A stretch of 64,000 nt of DNA from Smittia aterrima. Lineage: Eukaryota; Arthropoda; Insecta; Diptera; Chironomidae. Each line of letters starts with the position of its first letter. The first letter of the stretch is position 1. The DNA lies in assembly GCA_033063855.1 (NCBI GenBank), contig CP093830.1, positions 13,020,854 to 13,084,853 of the forward strand. Reading direction: 5' to 3'. This document shows, piece by piece, positions 25,338 through 39,800 of the stretch. Position numbers and translations under genes: made by a program. A model generated the notes under the pieces. The model had not been told where the DNA came from. It did no database searches and was given only the letters and a program-made list of their open reading frames with translations.

Positions 25338-28300
25338 ATGTGCTCAACAAGGTTAATTAGAAATAAATTATGTAAAAAAGTTTACACAGTGCTGTTCATA
25401 CTTCTCTATGGATTATTCTCAACGACACAAGCCGCCATATCAAGCCGAAGTAATAAGTCATTAGGTGAGTGTTGAATTTCCATTAATTCCCTTCAGCGAT
25501 TCTTGAAAAGCCTTTTCAAATAATATTTACGCGAGAATACTTTCAACGCGAGAAACTCATTAGAGGCTCCTTTCCGATGAAAGGAAATTTCGAGATTTAA
25601 CGGAATTCGCTCTTCAATCTTTCAACTTGACTTTTCGACAGTTCGTTCAGGGTTTGTTGTCCATGGATTCTATTGAAAATATAACGCCAACGCCTTTTAA
25701 ATATTTAAAGTTGCAAACATGTTGACATTCAACTTCCGATGAAATTCATTGAACATCTCGCGAAACCGTGTAATTGATCATCAAATTCAACGACGTAACG
25801 AACAAGACTCTTCTTCCTTCCGCATCGACTAACTTAAAATTCGTGTCAGTAAATTGGCTTCCTTCAAATAGAAATCTCCTGAACTCGAAAGCTCAATCGT
25901 GACGCTCCAGGAAAATAACATCAAATGTTTACAAGAAGTTTCCTGTTTCGACAAAGAAGTTTTCGAGACGTGAGTGAACGTCAGAACTTTTCACTCGAAC
26001 TTGGAAAATTACATTTCAATATTTATCGAGAACACATTAATCCGGCTTTCGCAAGAAATCAATAAATCAGCAAATATCAGAATTCACAAGCTGTTCATGC
26101 TTCTTCTGGTGAAATAAAATTGAGGAGAAGTCTTCGCTTTATAAGTTTCCGCTTTGAGATGATGAGCAATATTGATATTTGCTATTGTATGCGGAGAGGA
26201 AGGAACTCAATAAAAGGAGATAAAACGTGATACATGTTGACGTCTTATGAAATGTTCATAAATTGCCTTTGAGAACATTTGTTGACGAGAAAGAAACATA
26301 CGCCCTCAACTCCTCTCCTCGAAAGACGATGAACATAAATAATTCGGGAAACGTTCGTTGCTCCCGTTTTAATTAATTTCATTCGAGAATTTCTGCTTCG
26401 TCATCAGATTTTTGTTCTCGCTTCCAGCAGATTTTTTAATTGACCTAAATCTGCTGCACGGCGTTCGATCAGCACGCAAATTTGAGGCAAAAAACTACAT
26501 TAGCTGCTCAGACGAGAGAGAAAGAGCAACACAGAGAATTTATTCATCGCAATTTGCATTCGAATGAGCTTCGCGCCAACACACAAAACGATTGACAATC
26601 ACAAGAGTGGCGTAAAAAGCGAACAACGAATTTAATATTAATGAGTTATTATGCACTCGAATAAACAGTCGGTCTTTGTCGCTTCTGAAGCGATGCTTTG
26701 GTCTGACGGGGACAAATGCAGCATGTCGCAAAAATCAATCAGACACAGCCGAACGCAATTATCGGAGCTTCTGTCTCTATATCATCAGACAGTGGATGCT
26801 GCTTATACTGCATTCAAAATAATTCGTACAACTCTCATTAATCATTGAATAGACGACAATTAAAATTATGTTTGTGTCTGTGTGTGAATGGGATGCGTTT
26901 GGTGCTCTGATTATGTTAATAGAGAAAAGCGGAAGTGGATATTTGAACAGATTTTAATTAGATGTGCGGCTGACATCGGAGGACATCCATTGATCCAAGC
27001 TAATTTGAGCACGAGAGTTAATAAAGCGAGATAATGAAAAAGTCAATATTTCATGTAGAACAATTAGCTTTTTTGTGTTGCTCTGCTGCGAGGTCGTTTG
27101 ATTGCAGATTTTTGTTGTCATTCAGACTTTTCTTAAGCTTCCTCCATTAACGTCAATATTTCTCGGGAAAGAATTAAAATCACGTTTTCTCCCCAAGAGG
27201 AAAATGTCATAAACTTTGGAATTACGTCTCAATACCTCGTTAAAACGATCGGAAAGAATGATGAAGTATGAAAGAATGAATTTATGGGATATTAAAACGG
27301 TCTTTGACCTTTTTTTCTTCTCGAATAAAGCGACTCTCTGACCCAACTCCCGTCGCTTCCTTCATACGCAGTAATTATTTTGTTTTGATATTTCCCGATT
27401 GGGGGAATCGAAATTAGGCAAACATGCCTTGAGGTGAAAACTTCAATTTAATTTGAAAAGCATTCAAAAACTCAAGAGTTAGGGGAAAGAAAAAATTGTT
27501 CGTTCATTTTCTTCTCTCCCCTAAAAAACGCTTCGTCGGGAATGTGTGGGGTGCGACTCGTGAGTTGAGCTATTCAAAAGCATTGTCAACATGACGTTAG
27601 GCAGAAATAATAGAACAAGGTATCATTTCGACGAATATTAAATCATTGCCTCGCTTTGAAAGTTTAACGAAGCAATGTAATGTGATGCAAGTGTCACGAG
27701 CGGATCTAATAAAGAAATAATGGAGAATACAAAATAAGGTTTAACGACAATTGCTGTAATAACACTGAGAGGTTAAGATTTTATAACAAGTTGTGTTGCC
27801 GAGAGCTTGGGGAAAGAGAGCAAAACCCATTCACTGCAAATGAGATTTAAATTCAATCCGAAGAAAATTGTTGAGGGCAATTTTCTCTGTACATAGTCGT
27901 ACAATGGCCTTAAGCGAATAGAGTGATTCAAGCTCTGATTGAATGCTCTAACAGATTCAATCCCATTCTAAGTAGATGGAAATCTTAAAAGGAAACGTCA
28001 AAAATTCCGGTTCTGTTCGTTTCATAAATCTCCGAAGTTGCCACAAAATGCGGATTACGATTGCTTCTTGGTTGAAATGCTGACCGGCATTAAGATCATT
28101 ACGGCCGAGAAGTACAAACGTAAAGCTTTAAAAGCTCACGTGTCTTCGATCAATGAATTCATCCATTCACAACTTGAACCGCAATCGAAAGAAAAAACTT
28201 TTCCTCCGGAACGCTTTTCGTATTTTGAATCGACAAGAAGGCAAAGGAAAAGCTTTCTCTCTGTATATTTCGTCTCGATTGAATGGTTTCATATAAATAT

Positions 28301-31300
28301 CCATTTACATCAGTGTTAGCATCTGATATGAAATCGATTCAGGACAAGAAAACGTCAGAGGCCTAACGAAAGTCGGAGGAGAGAAAAAAAAATGTAATTT
28401 CCTTCGAGTTTGATTGTGGACAATTTATCTGAAAGAGCAATTTAAATTTCCTCTCAATGTTCACTTTCTCTATTCGATTTTTTTTTCTGTCGTTTTTAGG
28501 TAATAAATCACAAGCAACGACATCATCAACATCACAACCCAGATTTATCTCACAAGGACACACATATAGAGCCGTTGTAGGGGAGACTTTAACACTGCCT
28601 TGCGAAGTAGAAAACATAGGTGAGTGAAGTCCACGCCAGCTTGATCGAGGACTCTATTTGTTCTTTCTTCTTGATAAATAGAGAAATATCTCTAATAACT
28701 TAATTGACAGACCGATTGACATGTTCAAAATAGCTTCTTATTAAGATAAATCGTAGACCGAAATCACAGACTCCATGTGGTGTAACTTGTTCATGTGAAA
28801 CTTTTTTCTTTCTTTTAAAAGACTTCAAATTTATGATGATTTCGAGTGAATGAAGCGGGGGAGAAAAAGAACGGAAAGATACATGGCTCATTTGGGGAAA
28901 ATTTAATGCCGCTCTTTTCGGCATTATCATTTTCATGTTTTTTCAGTTAACCTTTTTAAGTTTAAATTGCCTTCTCGCTCCACTCCATCTCTCTCTCCCG
29001 GCTGTTCATGAAGCCGCCCGTTTTTATTATCAACTACAAATTATCCTCTCGAGTATTTAAACTCAAATTTAAAATTTTATTTCTTACTTTTTGGGTCGAC
29101 GAGAACAACTCGTGTAATCTCTCAAACTCATTTCGGTGACTGCGACTCAAATCACGTGTACAATGATAATGGGAGCTAATGTTTTATGTTGAAGACACAC
29201 TTTGTATATTAAATGTGAGTTTAAAAGTTAAATAAATTCTCTTGTCGTTTAGGTTCGCTTGTGTTGCTTTGGCGACGTGGAACGAACGTTCTTACAGCGT
29301 CTACACTCAAAGTGACGACCGATGAGCGAGTACAGCTAGTCAATGGATACAACTTGGAGATTTCCGAGCTAGAGCCGCAAGATGCTGGTGACTACGTGTG
29401 CCAGATCAGTGATAAGGTCAACAGGGATCAAACGCATACTGTTGAGATTTTGGGTGAGTTGTTGATCCTCGGAAACTCAAATAAATCGAAACAAAAGCAG
29501 AAACATGACCCCCCGACATAAACGACATTAAAAATGTTTGTAATCGTGCGATTAAATAAATAAAACTAAAGTTTCTCGTTTTGGCTTTAACCAAGCGAAG
29601 GAAGAAATGCGAAGCGATAACAAAAGGTCGCCCACCCTCAAACAATTCTGCCAACAATCTCAGTCGTCGAGCACCATCACGCAATGTTCATTGAACCGTT
29701 AATACTTGATATTTACTACGTCAAAGGTGTATAATTTACGAGTCTTTAAATACTTTTTTTTTGTATTTTCTTTCTATGTTTTCGTTGATTCAAAGCGGAC
29801 AAACAATTTTTCGCCTTGAGTCTCGAAAAAAAAAGTCTGAGTGAGGGTTAAAGACGCAAAAACTTTTCTACAACCAAAATATTTGAAAAATTCAAACAGT
29901 TGACAGTTGACAACGTTCCCATTCTCTGGCTTGAGGTTAAGTTTCAACCTTGGACGCCCACACCGCCCAGCCCTAATGATCAATTATAAATTTCATTAAA
30001 ACTTTATGCGGTGGAAAAAGTTTTCTCGCTTACGACTCCAATACATTCCGAAGCGTATTTTATGTGCAGCAAAGCATATAATTTAACGATATTTATGATA
30101 TTTCAATTATTCTATGAAACAACACAAAAATATAAATTTTACAGCATTATGGCCCGCATTAAAAGTCATTAAAATGTATGATAGGGCGAGCTACGTGATT
30201 ATGACCGTATTCGGTTTTTTATTTTCCGATCAAATCGTGTTTTAATGCCTCTCAATAAAGCAGATTTTTTGTGGCTCATATTTTCGGTTGTTACGCAACA
30301 TGAAATATTTTCTGATTGTACAAGCTCGAAAATATCCATAAAATTCCTGTGAACAAGCAATTGCTCAACACAAAATGATAGTTTGATAATGAAACAAAAT
30401 AAATTTTGACCAAAACTAATTTGCAGTGCCACCGAGTGTACGGGCAGTTCCATCAAGTGGTCAGATAACAGCTCGAAAGGGCGGCGCTGTCACTCTCGAG
30501 TGCAAAGCATCGGGCAATCCCGTTCCATCAATCTACTGGACGAAAAAGGTTTGACGACGATGCTTATAGTGAATTTAATCAGCTCAAAAACAAGCAATTT
30601 CATTCTCTTTTCCCTAGAGCGGCTCCGGGAAATCGCTGTCACGTATTGGCGAAGGTCCGATATTGACACTCGAGCGAGTCGAGCGACTACAGTCGGGCGT
30701 CTATCAATGTACAGCAGAGAACAACGTTGGTGAACCAGTGACTGTCGATATGAGACTCGATGTTCTTTGTAAGTTAACTTAATGTCCATCATGAAGTTTA
30801 CGCCACATCCAATCAGTCCATCACAGATATTGGCGCTCGTAATACAATTTTCAATCAGTATAATGGTTTGAAAGTTTTTGAAACTGTTCCCGAAGTAAAC
30901 TCCTTGGTATCTACACAAAAAGCCACAGAAATCGATTTCTACCAAATAATTTGTGGCTTTCACTTCCATAATGTGTTTATGTTGTGTCGTCCCAAAAAAA
31001 AGAAACTTTTTCAACTTCATTTCTTGAACTGGACATGAAAAATGGGCGAGAAACATTTCCACCCCAATTCTCACCAACTGCCAAAAGCTGAGAGAAAAGT
31101 TTCACTCACCCAAACCTCATCAAATATAAAGTGCTTTAATTATATTTGTTGTGATAATTACTAGCAACATGTTGTCTTTGTGTGGCAACATTTTCAAATC
31201 AGTTTTGGTAAAGTTCCTTTATTTTAATTTGTGTTCATTTCCTGTTTATCTAGATCCACCGGAAATATCTGTTGAAAAATCTTGGATACACTCAGGCGAA

Positions 31301-33802
31301 GGATTCGAAGCGCAGCTTGTGTGTATCGTTCATGCGGATCCACAACCAACGGTGAGAGCATTTTTAGAGTGAATTATTGTTTTATTTCCGGTAGTTAAAG
31401 TTCAAGTTGTAAAACTGTTAGCGAAGATATGTGGAAACGTTACGAGAGTTGCAACTGGTCGCGATAAACGTTCACACAGATAACAATAAATGATTGCATG
31501 CGAATTAGTTTATAGAGCACAGTTTGAATGTGATAAGACGTCGAGGGAGAAGTTTCCTTTCGTTTGACCGCAGACGAGAGAACTAGAAACTGAAATGTTG
31601 TTTCGAACTATTTAGTAGTCGAAGCGAGAGCCATTAGCAGAGGCATTTATGGATATTTATGATCCGAGAATAGTTTCAAAGGATGCAAGCTTGTAGAGTT
31701 CAATGAGGAAGAGAGTTGTTGCCAGTAAATTTAAGCTTGGCTCAACGAAGAAATTCAAAACTTTATTTAATAATCATGCAATTTACGAGTTTAGTTTATG
31801 GAATTCTATTGTGAGTTTCTTCTTGAAAAGTTGTGAAAGATCCAGGAGAGATAATCTTTAATAACAAAGGAAGCAATTTTCCTATCTCGGAGATTAATTT
31901 AAATCAAGAGATAAATTTAATCTTCAAGAAGAATGACGGACATTTCAAACTAGCTGCAGGCCACTAACACTAACCCTAACTAACTAGCCATTTCAAAAAG
32001 TTTTGAATTTCAAGCATAAAAAAAAGGTTGAACCAGCACTAGGATTAAAATTGTTCATTAAGTCTCTCTCTTTGCTGCAGTTAGCGCACATTATTCACCG
32101 ACAAATTAATTTTGATTTCCGTCTGCTTGTTCCTCTAATCCTCGGATGAAAGAACTGCAAGTGCTAGTGGCAAGAAAAACCAGAAAGATTCGTATGTGCG
32201 CTGTTCCAAATTAATCCTCAAACACTATAAGTGATTACAAAGCGTTCAGTGCACTCGAATGTTAAGGGGATTATGTTCGGTTTAACTTTGAAAAGAGTGT
32301 GCACATGGGAGAAAAAAAAATTCCAGGTCGGAGCTACGAGTAATTAGAGAGCTTTTTGAATTTTTCGAAAATAACTTTGAAAGTTTGTTTCCATTTTTTA
32401 TGTTTTCAGTTTGAGAATATGTCAAGCTTGAGAAATTAGTTTGAGAACTGCCAAGCTCAGTAGCGAGCTTAGCAAATTTCTGATGCAAATAATTAACAAA
32501 TTCAAGTTGGAAACTTGGAAAAGTTCACGTTCCTGCATGAAGTAGAAAAGTTTTTAATTAAAGTTGTCAAGCATGTTTCACATATTTTTAATTCCCTATT
32601 TGCATTTACCGGCGAAATTCTCTGTTCGTGACTTTAATTACATTATCCGTTCGCCTATCTTCAATCTGCTTTGTTTTTTCGCCCACTCACAAGCAGGTCT
32701 CGTGGTTCCAAAACTCGTTTCCACTCCAGCCTACCGACAGACGGATAATGTCATCACGTGGAAATCGTCACTCATTAAATATTCGTCACGTCACGCAGGA
32801 AGACTTTGGAAATTACAGGTAACAGAAACATTTAATTTCTAACGCCGAACAAAAAGAAAGCTAAATTACGAATCACGAAAGAGAAAATTTCATTTGTAAT
32901 CTAACGAAACCCGCAATTATTCGCAGCTGTGTCGCTGACAACTCGCTGGGTCGTTCAAAGAAGTACATGGAAGTATCCGGTCGACCCGGTCCAGCCGAAT
33001 TTCACTCTGGTAAGTTGTTTAACATCCTCTAACGATCTTCTTTGAATGTAATGATTTTATTTTAATTCTAGCTCCATGGAGCAAATCACCTGACAGCTAC
33101 AATCTAACATGGAAGGTTGACAGCTATCCTCCCTTGCAGGAAGTGAGATTACTCTACAGAAAATTAATGGTAAATTTCTCCTCACTCTCTCTCTTTTGCT
33201 TTCCTCGCTCGAAGAAATTTAATTTATATAAAAATTCACCCTACGCGTGCTTAACTTTCAGATGAATGAAACTTTCCAGCAGCCCGCTCGCTGGCATGAC
33301 GGTAAGAATCTCTCGTTGTTTCTTTTATGAAGAAAGCACAACATTTCTCTTCGTTATCTAAAACAACTCTCTTCATCCTACAGTGATTTTGACACCATCA
33401 TCTCGTCCAGCGAATGAACCACTGACGCATGCAATGTCCTTCACGCTCAAAAATCTTCAATCTGGTTCGGTTTATGAGGCGATTGTGCAAGCGAAAAATC
33501 GATTCGGTTGGAATGAAGTGAGTGCTTCGCTCTCGTGCACGAAAGTGTTGAAATTTGAAATTTAAATTTATTTTCTTAACACGTTCCTTCCTCTGTTCTG
33601 TTTGCTTATCTATCCTTCAACTCAACTCTAGGTCAGTGATATATTCCAGTTCTATACACAGCGCAATCCATCGGATCCACGCGTTGAGGAATTGGAGTTT
33701 GTGGCTAGTTCCACATCTCGCAATAAATCACCAAATCAGATATCGTCATTTCGACCGGCTCTTTTATTGCTTCCCTTTCTACTTTTTTACTACTGCAGCT
33801 AA
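25338..33802 (+). CDS. klg: Klingon-like Ig/FN3 GPI-anchored adhesion protein
   Basis: Twelve coding exons: 25338-25464, 28500-28619, 29253-29453, 30427-30548, 30618-30768, 31254-31351, 32697-32818, 32927-33009, 33072-33169, 33262-33301, 33384-33517 and 33632-33802, total 1,467 nt (488 aa), all phases consistent. Order: signal peptide (residues 1 to about 33, hydrophobic core VLFILLYGLF); Ig1 with Cys77 and Cys132 (DAGDYVC); Ig2 with Cys175 and Cys221 (SGVYQC); Ig3 with Cys264 and Cys315 (DFGNYSC); after the linker SGRPGPAEF, a fibronectin III domain (YNLTWKV...AIVQAKNRFGWNEVSD); and a C-terminal hydrophobic stretch ending PFLLFYYCS, typical of a GPI-anchor signal. In Drosophila, klingon encodes a homophilic adhesion protein with this same 3-Ig plus FN3 plan, needed for R7 photoreceptor development and long-term memory. 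The 3 kb first intron is typical of neural IgSF genes. Conservation of Ig2, Ig3 and FN3 motifs makes the orthology call strong. Confidence 0.93.
25465..28499 (+). other. klg intron 1
   Basis: A 3,035-bp intron between the signal-peptide exon (donor GTGAGT) and the first Ig exon (acceptor TTTTTAG). It holds several open frames of 60-90 codons that look random. A large first intron is a usual place for enhancers in neural adhesion genes; no specific element was recognised. Confidence 0.6.
31352..32696 (+). other. klg intron 6 inside the Ig3 domain
   Basis: A 1,345-bp phase-0 intron splitting Ig3 between residues 273 and 274 (PQPT / VSWF). Nothing else was recognised in it. Confidence 0.7.
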
Positions 33803-36800
33803 GTCTCCTGCAATCTAGTGAACCGCAATCGTAATTTCCATTACACAGTGAAAATAGTTTAAAGAAGAAGTGAAGGAGAAAAAAAACTTTTATAGAAATA
33901 ATATTTTCTTCCGTTTTTATTTTTCGATGGGAGTCGAGTGTCGGGTGTGGGAAAATGGAAACGAAAAAAGCAAAAAAAAAACTGTGAGAACATGCGAAAT
34001 AAATTTTCACGAAGGTGCATCGATCGAGAAAGTTTTCCCAATGACTACATGGCGTAGGAGGAGTTGGCGAGAAGTAAAGGCATCTTGTAAATATATCTTT
34101 AAATCAGAGATAAGTCAGGCATTGAGAGTAAAAGCTCTTTTCTTACTTACATTTGCCATTGTACATAACAATCGAACAAATAAATTCATTCCTTCTAGCA
34201 GAAACTATAGCAGAAGCAAAAATAAAAACTGATAAGATAAATCATTGTGAGTGGGAAAAACAAGACACAAAAGAGAAACCCGTTTAGAGAATGAAAGCAT
34301 TATATAATGTCAAACATACATTCCTCTCTATCTCTATAGCAATGGAAGGATAATGTAAAGTTTGAAGCAAAAAAAAAACTTCTCTGATGGAAAAGTTTGT
34401 CTGAAATAATTTTTGTTCGTCTTCTTCTTTCTTTTATTCATTGACTCTCATCAACTTAACGACGTTTTAATAATTCATCTTGAAGCAATTTGGAGAAAGC
34501 TCTTTTAGTTTTTTTTTTTTTGATATTTCAGTTCATGCGAGTTCTCACAAAATGATGAGCAAACTTCTTAATGGAATTGCATTTGGTAAGCAAATTTTTA
34601 ACAATTGAAACGATTATAAAAAAACCAAAACAATTATCGTGATTGAAATAAGAAGAGGAAGTTATAGTTTTATTGTCGAAAAGTTAATTTAATTGATTTT
34701 CCGTCGACATAAGCTTTTGAATAATTTTGGAAATATGTTTTGACAGCAAATATTTTGCAATGAAAAAAAAAGTTTTCCTCTTCCCACAGGAAGCTTTCGT
34801 TGCCTATCGAGCAAGTTTAAGATGAAACCTCATCTCTCTCAGTCTCCATAATTTATTCAAATTGAATACACCGTTCCTGGGAAATGAGTGAACATGCAAC
34901 GATATTGAGCTTCTCGAAAAGATCAAAAAATTCTTCAGGAAAAGTTTTTGTTTTGCTTTTAGGAAGAAACTTTTTCAATTTGCTTTTCTTTCCTCAGCAC
35001 TTTTCTTTCCTCCTGCTTGAGACTTCTTGGGAAGTGTATTATTCTATGATTTACTTTGAAGCGGAACAAAAATTTCTTAATAAAGTTCAGTTCTCTTCTC
35101 GTTTCTTTCCGATGTTGTTCACGTCAGAGTCACGAGATGAAAACACTTTTCCAAAAGCTCACGATTTTCATAAAAACAAAAGAAAATGGAAAAAAAATCC
35201 GCTCTCGAGATTGTCGGTGAAGAGTAAATTGGTTGTGTTCTTATAATAAAATTAATAATAGACGAAAAGCGATGGTTGAGCTGTAACGAGAACGAAACTG
35301 CTCAGATCTCTTAGCAAAAGCTCTCTGAGTGTTGGCAGGGCAACTACGCGATTGTTGGTTGCACGAACGGAAAATAATCATCACCAACCCACTTTAACTG
35401 CACGGAGTTCATTTCAAATTGCTTGTTTCAAAAAATAAAGGATGAAAGAAGAACTTGAAGAAGACTTTTTTATATGAATGTACCTTAAATAAGTGTTACT
35501 ACTAATTAATTATTTTAAGAGTACCTAGAAGCGTAAGTTTTATTTTGAGCGCAAAACCACTAATGAATTAGAAAATAAAGATGAAGAAAACAATGTAGTG
35601 CTGTAAGGAAATTGTAAAATAAAATGTAATTAAGAAAATAAAATCGTTTCTTTCAATTGCGTGCTTTTCAGATCAACAATTCTTAATTTTATAATTAAAA
35701 GCTTCTCGAGAGGGAAACTAAAAAGGCGGAGAAAACAAATCATGGTTATGAAGGAAATAAAAACAAAAGCTAAAGGAAAACAAGGAGCTCGATATCAATG
35801 CGATTCAAGTGAACACGCAAAACGTTAATTAACCAGATTTCGCTTAATGAAACGAGGAAAATTTCTTTTCTTTATGGCAGAGGTAATCAAGCGTCCCGTT
35901 GAGTACAACCGAATCGAATTTTATGTTTCAGCTACTTACTCAACGTTAGAAGTCGCGAGAGTTTAATCCAATTAGCGTTGCTTGCTTTACCTGTTCACAT
36001 AAAATAATCAAATTCATTGGCTCTAGCTTTTTGATTTCGAATAAAACATTTAACTTTGACCCAAATCGAAGTTGACTCCTCTCTCACATGTGATAACTTA
36101 TCGATTTCCCTTCTGACTGAAAGGCCTCGTTTTGAAATGTTTATGAAAGTGTTTTTATTGCAGACAAGACAATGGTCATTTTGGGTTCGTAAGCGTTTAT
36201 CGAACAGCAGTTTTATGAATTATTCATAAGCTTCTCCACACTTTCCTATCTTCTCGCATACTGATTTCATACAGGAGAAGTTTATATGATTATGAGGCCG
36301 CCCCTGAGAGATAAACAATGTGAGAATTCTGTGTTATGTGCTGAACTAATTTCTATCATTTTGACTTCAGAATCAGCTGTGTCAAGTCGTGTTCGGATTT
36401 CTCCCGGCGGTGATGTAACAAAGCTTGGATTGTTCAAAGAAATGTTACGAGTTCAATGTTGTATTTCATATTCTAACGATTTATTGTAACGTTTTTAGAA
36501 GTTCAGTTCCGGATGTGCGACTTGATCACAAAAGTTTAAACTCAACTCTTGTTAAGTCGAAACAAAAACATCAAAACTGTTATTTCACTTCATGTTATGA
36601 GTAATTTTATCTCAAATTGAAATGTTTTCTTTCATCATAACTTTCAATGTTTAAATTTCGAGCAATTCTCCTCAGACTCACAATAAGCTTCAATCAAACT
36701 TTTCATGTTTCTCCGAAAAAGTTTCCCTCAGTTTTATATTTAATGTCATAATTTAAAGTTGTGGGGCTTCTCAATGGTTTCAATGTTTGTTTTGTCGGGT

Positions 36801-39800
36801 TTCCTCGACAACATTCTGAATACTGGTGCATGTGGACTTTAAAGAGATTTAAAGTTTTCACACGATAGCAGCTCCCAGTGAGCTTTGCAATAAAGTTGCA
36901 AGCTCTCGAGTATTTTTTTCATTAGAAAATGAAGCAACCCTCACTGTATGTACTTATGTGATAAAGTGCAGACTTCAGCACATAAACTTTTAAAAAATGA
37001 CCGACTGTGGTTGAGGGAAGATTAGTTTGACATAAAAACAAACATTGAAGCGCTTTTTTCTCTGATGCTCTGACAGTTTTAATCATATCAAAACTTTTCC
37101 TTCTCCTCAGATTATGTTGAAGGACAAGCTGAACTTCTTCTCGATTTGAAAGTATTTAAATGAAAATCTGGGATTTTTTTTCTCAGAAAAAGGAGTCCGA
37201 TGAGTGCAGCAAACTAATGAGGTCGATTTATCAGCATCGATTCCATTCCTTAACGTTCGATTCAAGCTGCAATGGCTTGTTGTTTAACTAATAGCGTAAT
37301 TTATAGAATCTTCATTGAGAGCAACATTATTTACTGTTGACTAAGGAAACTTCGAGTTTACAGTGATTCAATGTTTTTACCCCTAAAGAAATATGTTGAG
37401 CGCTGAAAGATTGAGAACGATTTAAAAATACGAGAAATGAAAAACACAGGCTTCAATTTAATAGAAGCAAAGGTTCAACTTTCAACATAAAATATTCTAT
37501 TTTCGTTTAATTTAACATTCACCAGCAACGTTTGCTGATCTTTGACTTGATATGTCTTCATGAATATTTCCGTGAATTTCTCGTGGAAAATTAAATATTT
37601 TATTTGAATTACCCAAGCGATCGCACTTTTGATTTGCAGATCAGCACAGACAGATATGCAAACGAGGATTTTAATACTTTAACAGAAGGGTTTCCCATCT
37701 CAAGTAGTGAATCTCTAAGAGTTACGATAAAATGTTTTATTTCCATCTTTCCCTCTCCACTCCTCGGTTGTTGTTGTTGGATGATATCCACCAGGATATG
37801 TTTCATAAATTGTCGGAAGTATAATCTTCGTATTATGATTGAAGCAATAAAATTATCACATTATTGCATACACGATAAACCGAAGAGCAAATTGAACTTT
37901 TTCTATGTGTTTCCGAGGCCTTTTACGACTGTTGGCCCACTTAGAAAGTTTATGGAGGTTTCAAGGGGAAGCAGCAAATTGCGTTTTTATTTTAACGTAC
38001 ATTTCAGTGATGGCAATGTAATCCAAGTTGAAAAATGAGTCCGGGAAGAGGGAGAAAGCGACTTTCAATCTCAACTGACGTAAGTCATTCCTTAACACTC
38101 GCTTAGCAAGCAAATCGTTGGAAAAGACGATTTTTCTTCAACTTTATCGAAATCAAAAATCTTCAATTTTATGTCAAAATGTAAAACAAACTTCTCTTGA
38201 AGAGAATCTCTTTCCTTTCATGTTGTCGCCCTCATTTCTCCCAACTTATAAAATGAAGCTGAAAATTCATCACAAGCTTTTTTTTTCGCCTCGAGTTTGT
38301 ATTGAAATGATTTTCTGATTTCAGACTTTTCTCTTTATATTTTTTTCGCAATTCTTTCTCGTCCTCACTCGAGCAAAAGAGCGAGAAGAATGTAAATAAA
38401 AGTTGCATGTTATTTCTCTCGTTTTTCATCGCACACTCAATGCTGGCTCTAGGTTTGATGTGTTTGTTTAATAAATACAGCTTATGAGGGCAAAATGTTA
38501 TGAAAAGAAGTTTGACAAAAAAAAGGACGAGAGGAAGATTTGAAAGGAAATAAATTGAGAAAAAAAAACAGTTCACAAGTTCAGCTCAGCCACGGGATTA
38601 AATAATGTTTTCATAATCGTGTTTTTGTCGCTCTCTCATCTCCATCTAGAAGTTTTTTTTTGCGCTTAAAACATTGCCAACAGAACCGAATAACATACAA
38701 ACACTTCGGGCAGCGATTTCACGGTGTATCATGAACATTAATTCAAATCGCGATAAAAGCGAGCGCGCAAATATCTATTCAGCTACGTCAAATGATTTTA
38801 AACAAAACTCGTTTTGATGGATATTAAATGTATTTGCAGTGCTCTGTCGGCTGTGATTCGTTTGCTGAAATTCATAATCCTGTCGAGTTTATTGACGGGA
38901 TCCTCGTGGAGAAAACATTTGTAGAACTCTGTTCAGTTATTATGTGCAAAAATAATTCCGACCTGAAAGAGGGAATGTTTCGTTATAATAAAACTTTCAT
39001 ATTTATGACTCGAAACGAGCGGTGCGCTTTTGAATCTCATTGAAATTTCTCGGCATCTGGGTTTATTGGAGCTTTTTCAATTTCTGTTAAAGATTTATTC
39101 GCCTGGTTTTAGCATTTTCAAAGCTTTTATCTGCTTTTTGTGCAAATAGACTCGAGCCAGCCGGTCTCAGTTTTGCGTTTTTCAATATTGTTTCGAGCAT
39201 GATGAATTCTCCGGCAAACAGATCTGTGTTACGGGCGAGCAAATAGATTAATTTCAATTGAGATAGATGCAGCATTAATCAAGGTTATTTTATGCAGCCC
39301 CTCGTTTTCCGCACCTCAAACCAGATCCCTTTGGTAGACTCTGGAAAACAAAAGTGTCGCTTTGTATAAATGTGCGTCAATCTATCATGATTAGTCGACT
39401 TCAATCATTTTAGCAAACATTTTTCAGCAAAGATAATTTAAATTTTTGTCTCTAAAACCCAAAGTTGACAGGAACAAATTGAACCATTCAATTTGCATTG
39501 CACTTCAAAGAGTCAGAGATAGTGAACCTTTTCCTCCTTAGAAGAGATTGAAAATGTCGTCTCTCCTTGATGACCTTAGTCTGTTGAGTGGAAAACACTC
39601 GGGAGGAGTTTGTCAACAAAATATTTCTACGCAAATACGATGTGATACGTTAGTAGCTCTAGTGATTTATATTCGGAGAGACGTTCGAATCGAGAGCTTC
39701 CTGTCTATGCTTCTGTTTAGAATAAATAAATATCCGGGCATGTGTTTTATTTATTTACATTTCGCGCATAGATATGCGATAATAAAGCAAGCACATGGGG

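Noticed and set aside
30490..31077. 195-codon minus-strand frame
   Set aside because: It is antisense to klg exons 4-5, whose splice sites and Ig motifs are unambiguous; a shadow frame.
31961..31990. Telomere-like ACTAACCCTAACTAACTA text
   Set aside because: A single short irregular occurrence inside a klg intron, not an array.
34884..35246. 120-codon frame after the klg stop
   Set aside because: Lies within the likely klg 3' UTR; Phe/Ser/Lys-rich composition typical of AT-rich noncoding DNA.
37604..38038. 144-codon plus-strand frame
   Set aside because: TTG start, no domain recognised and no splice partners.
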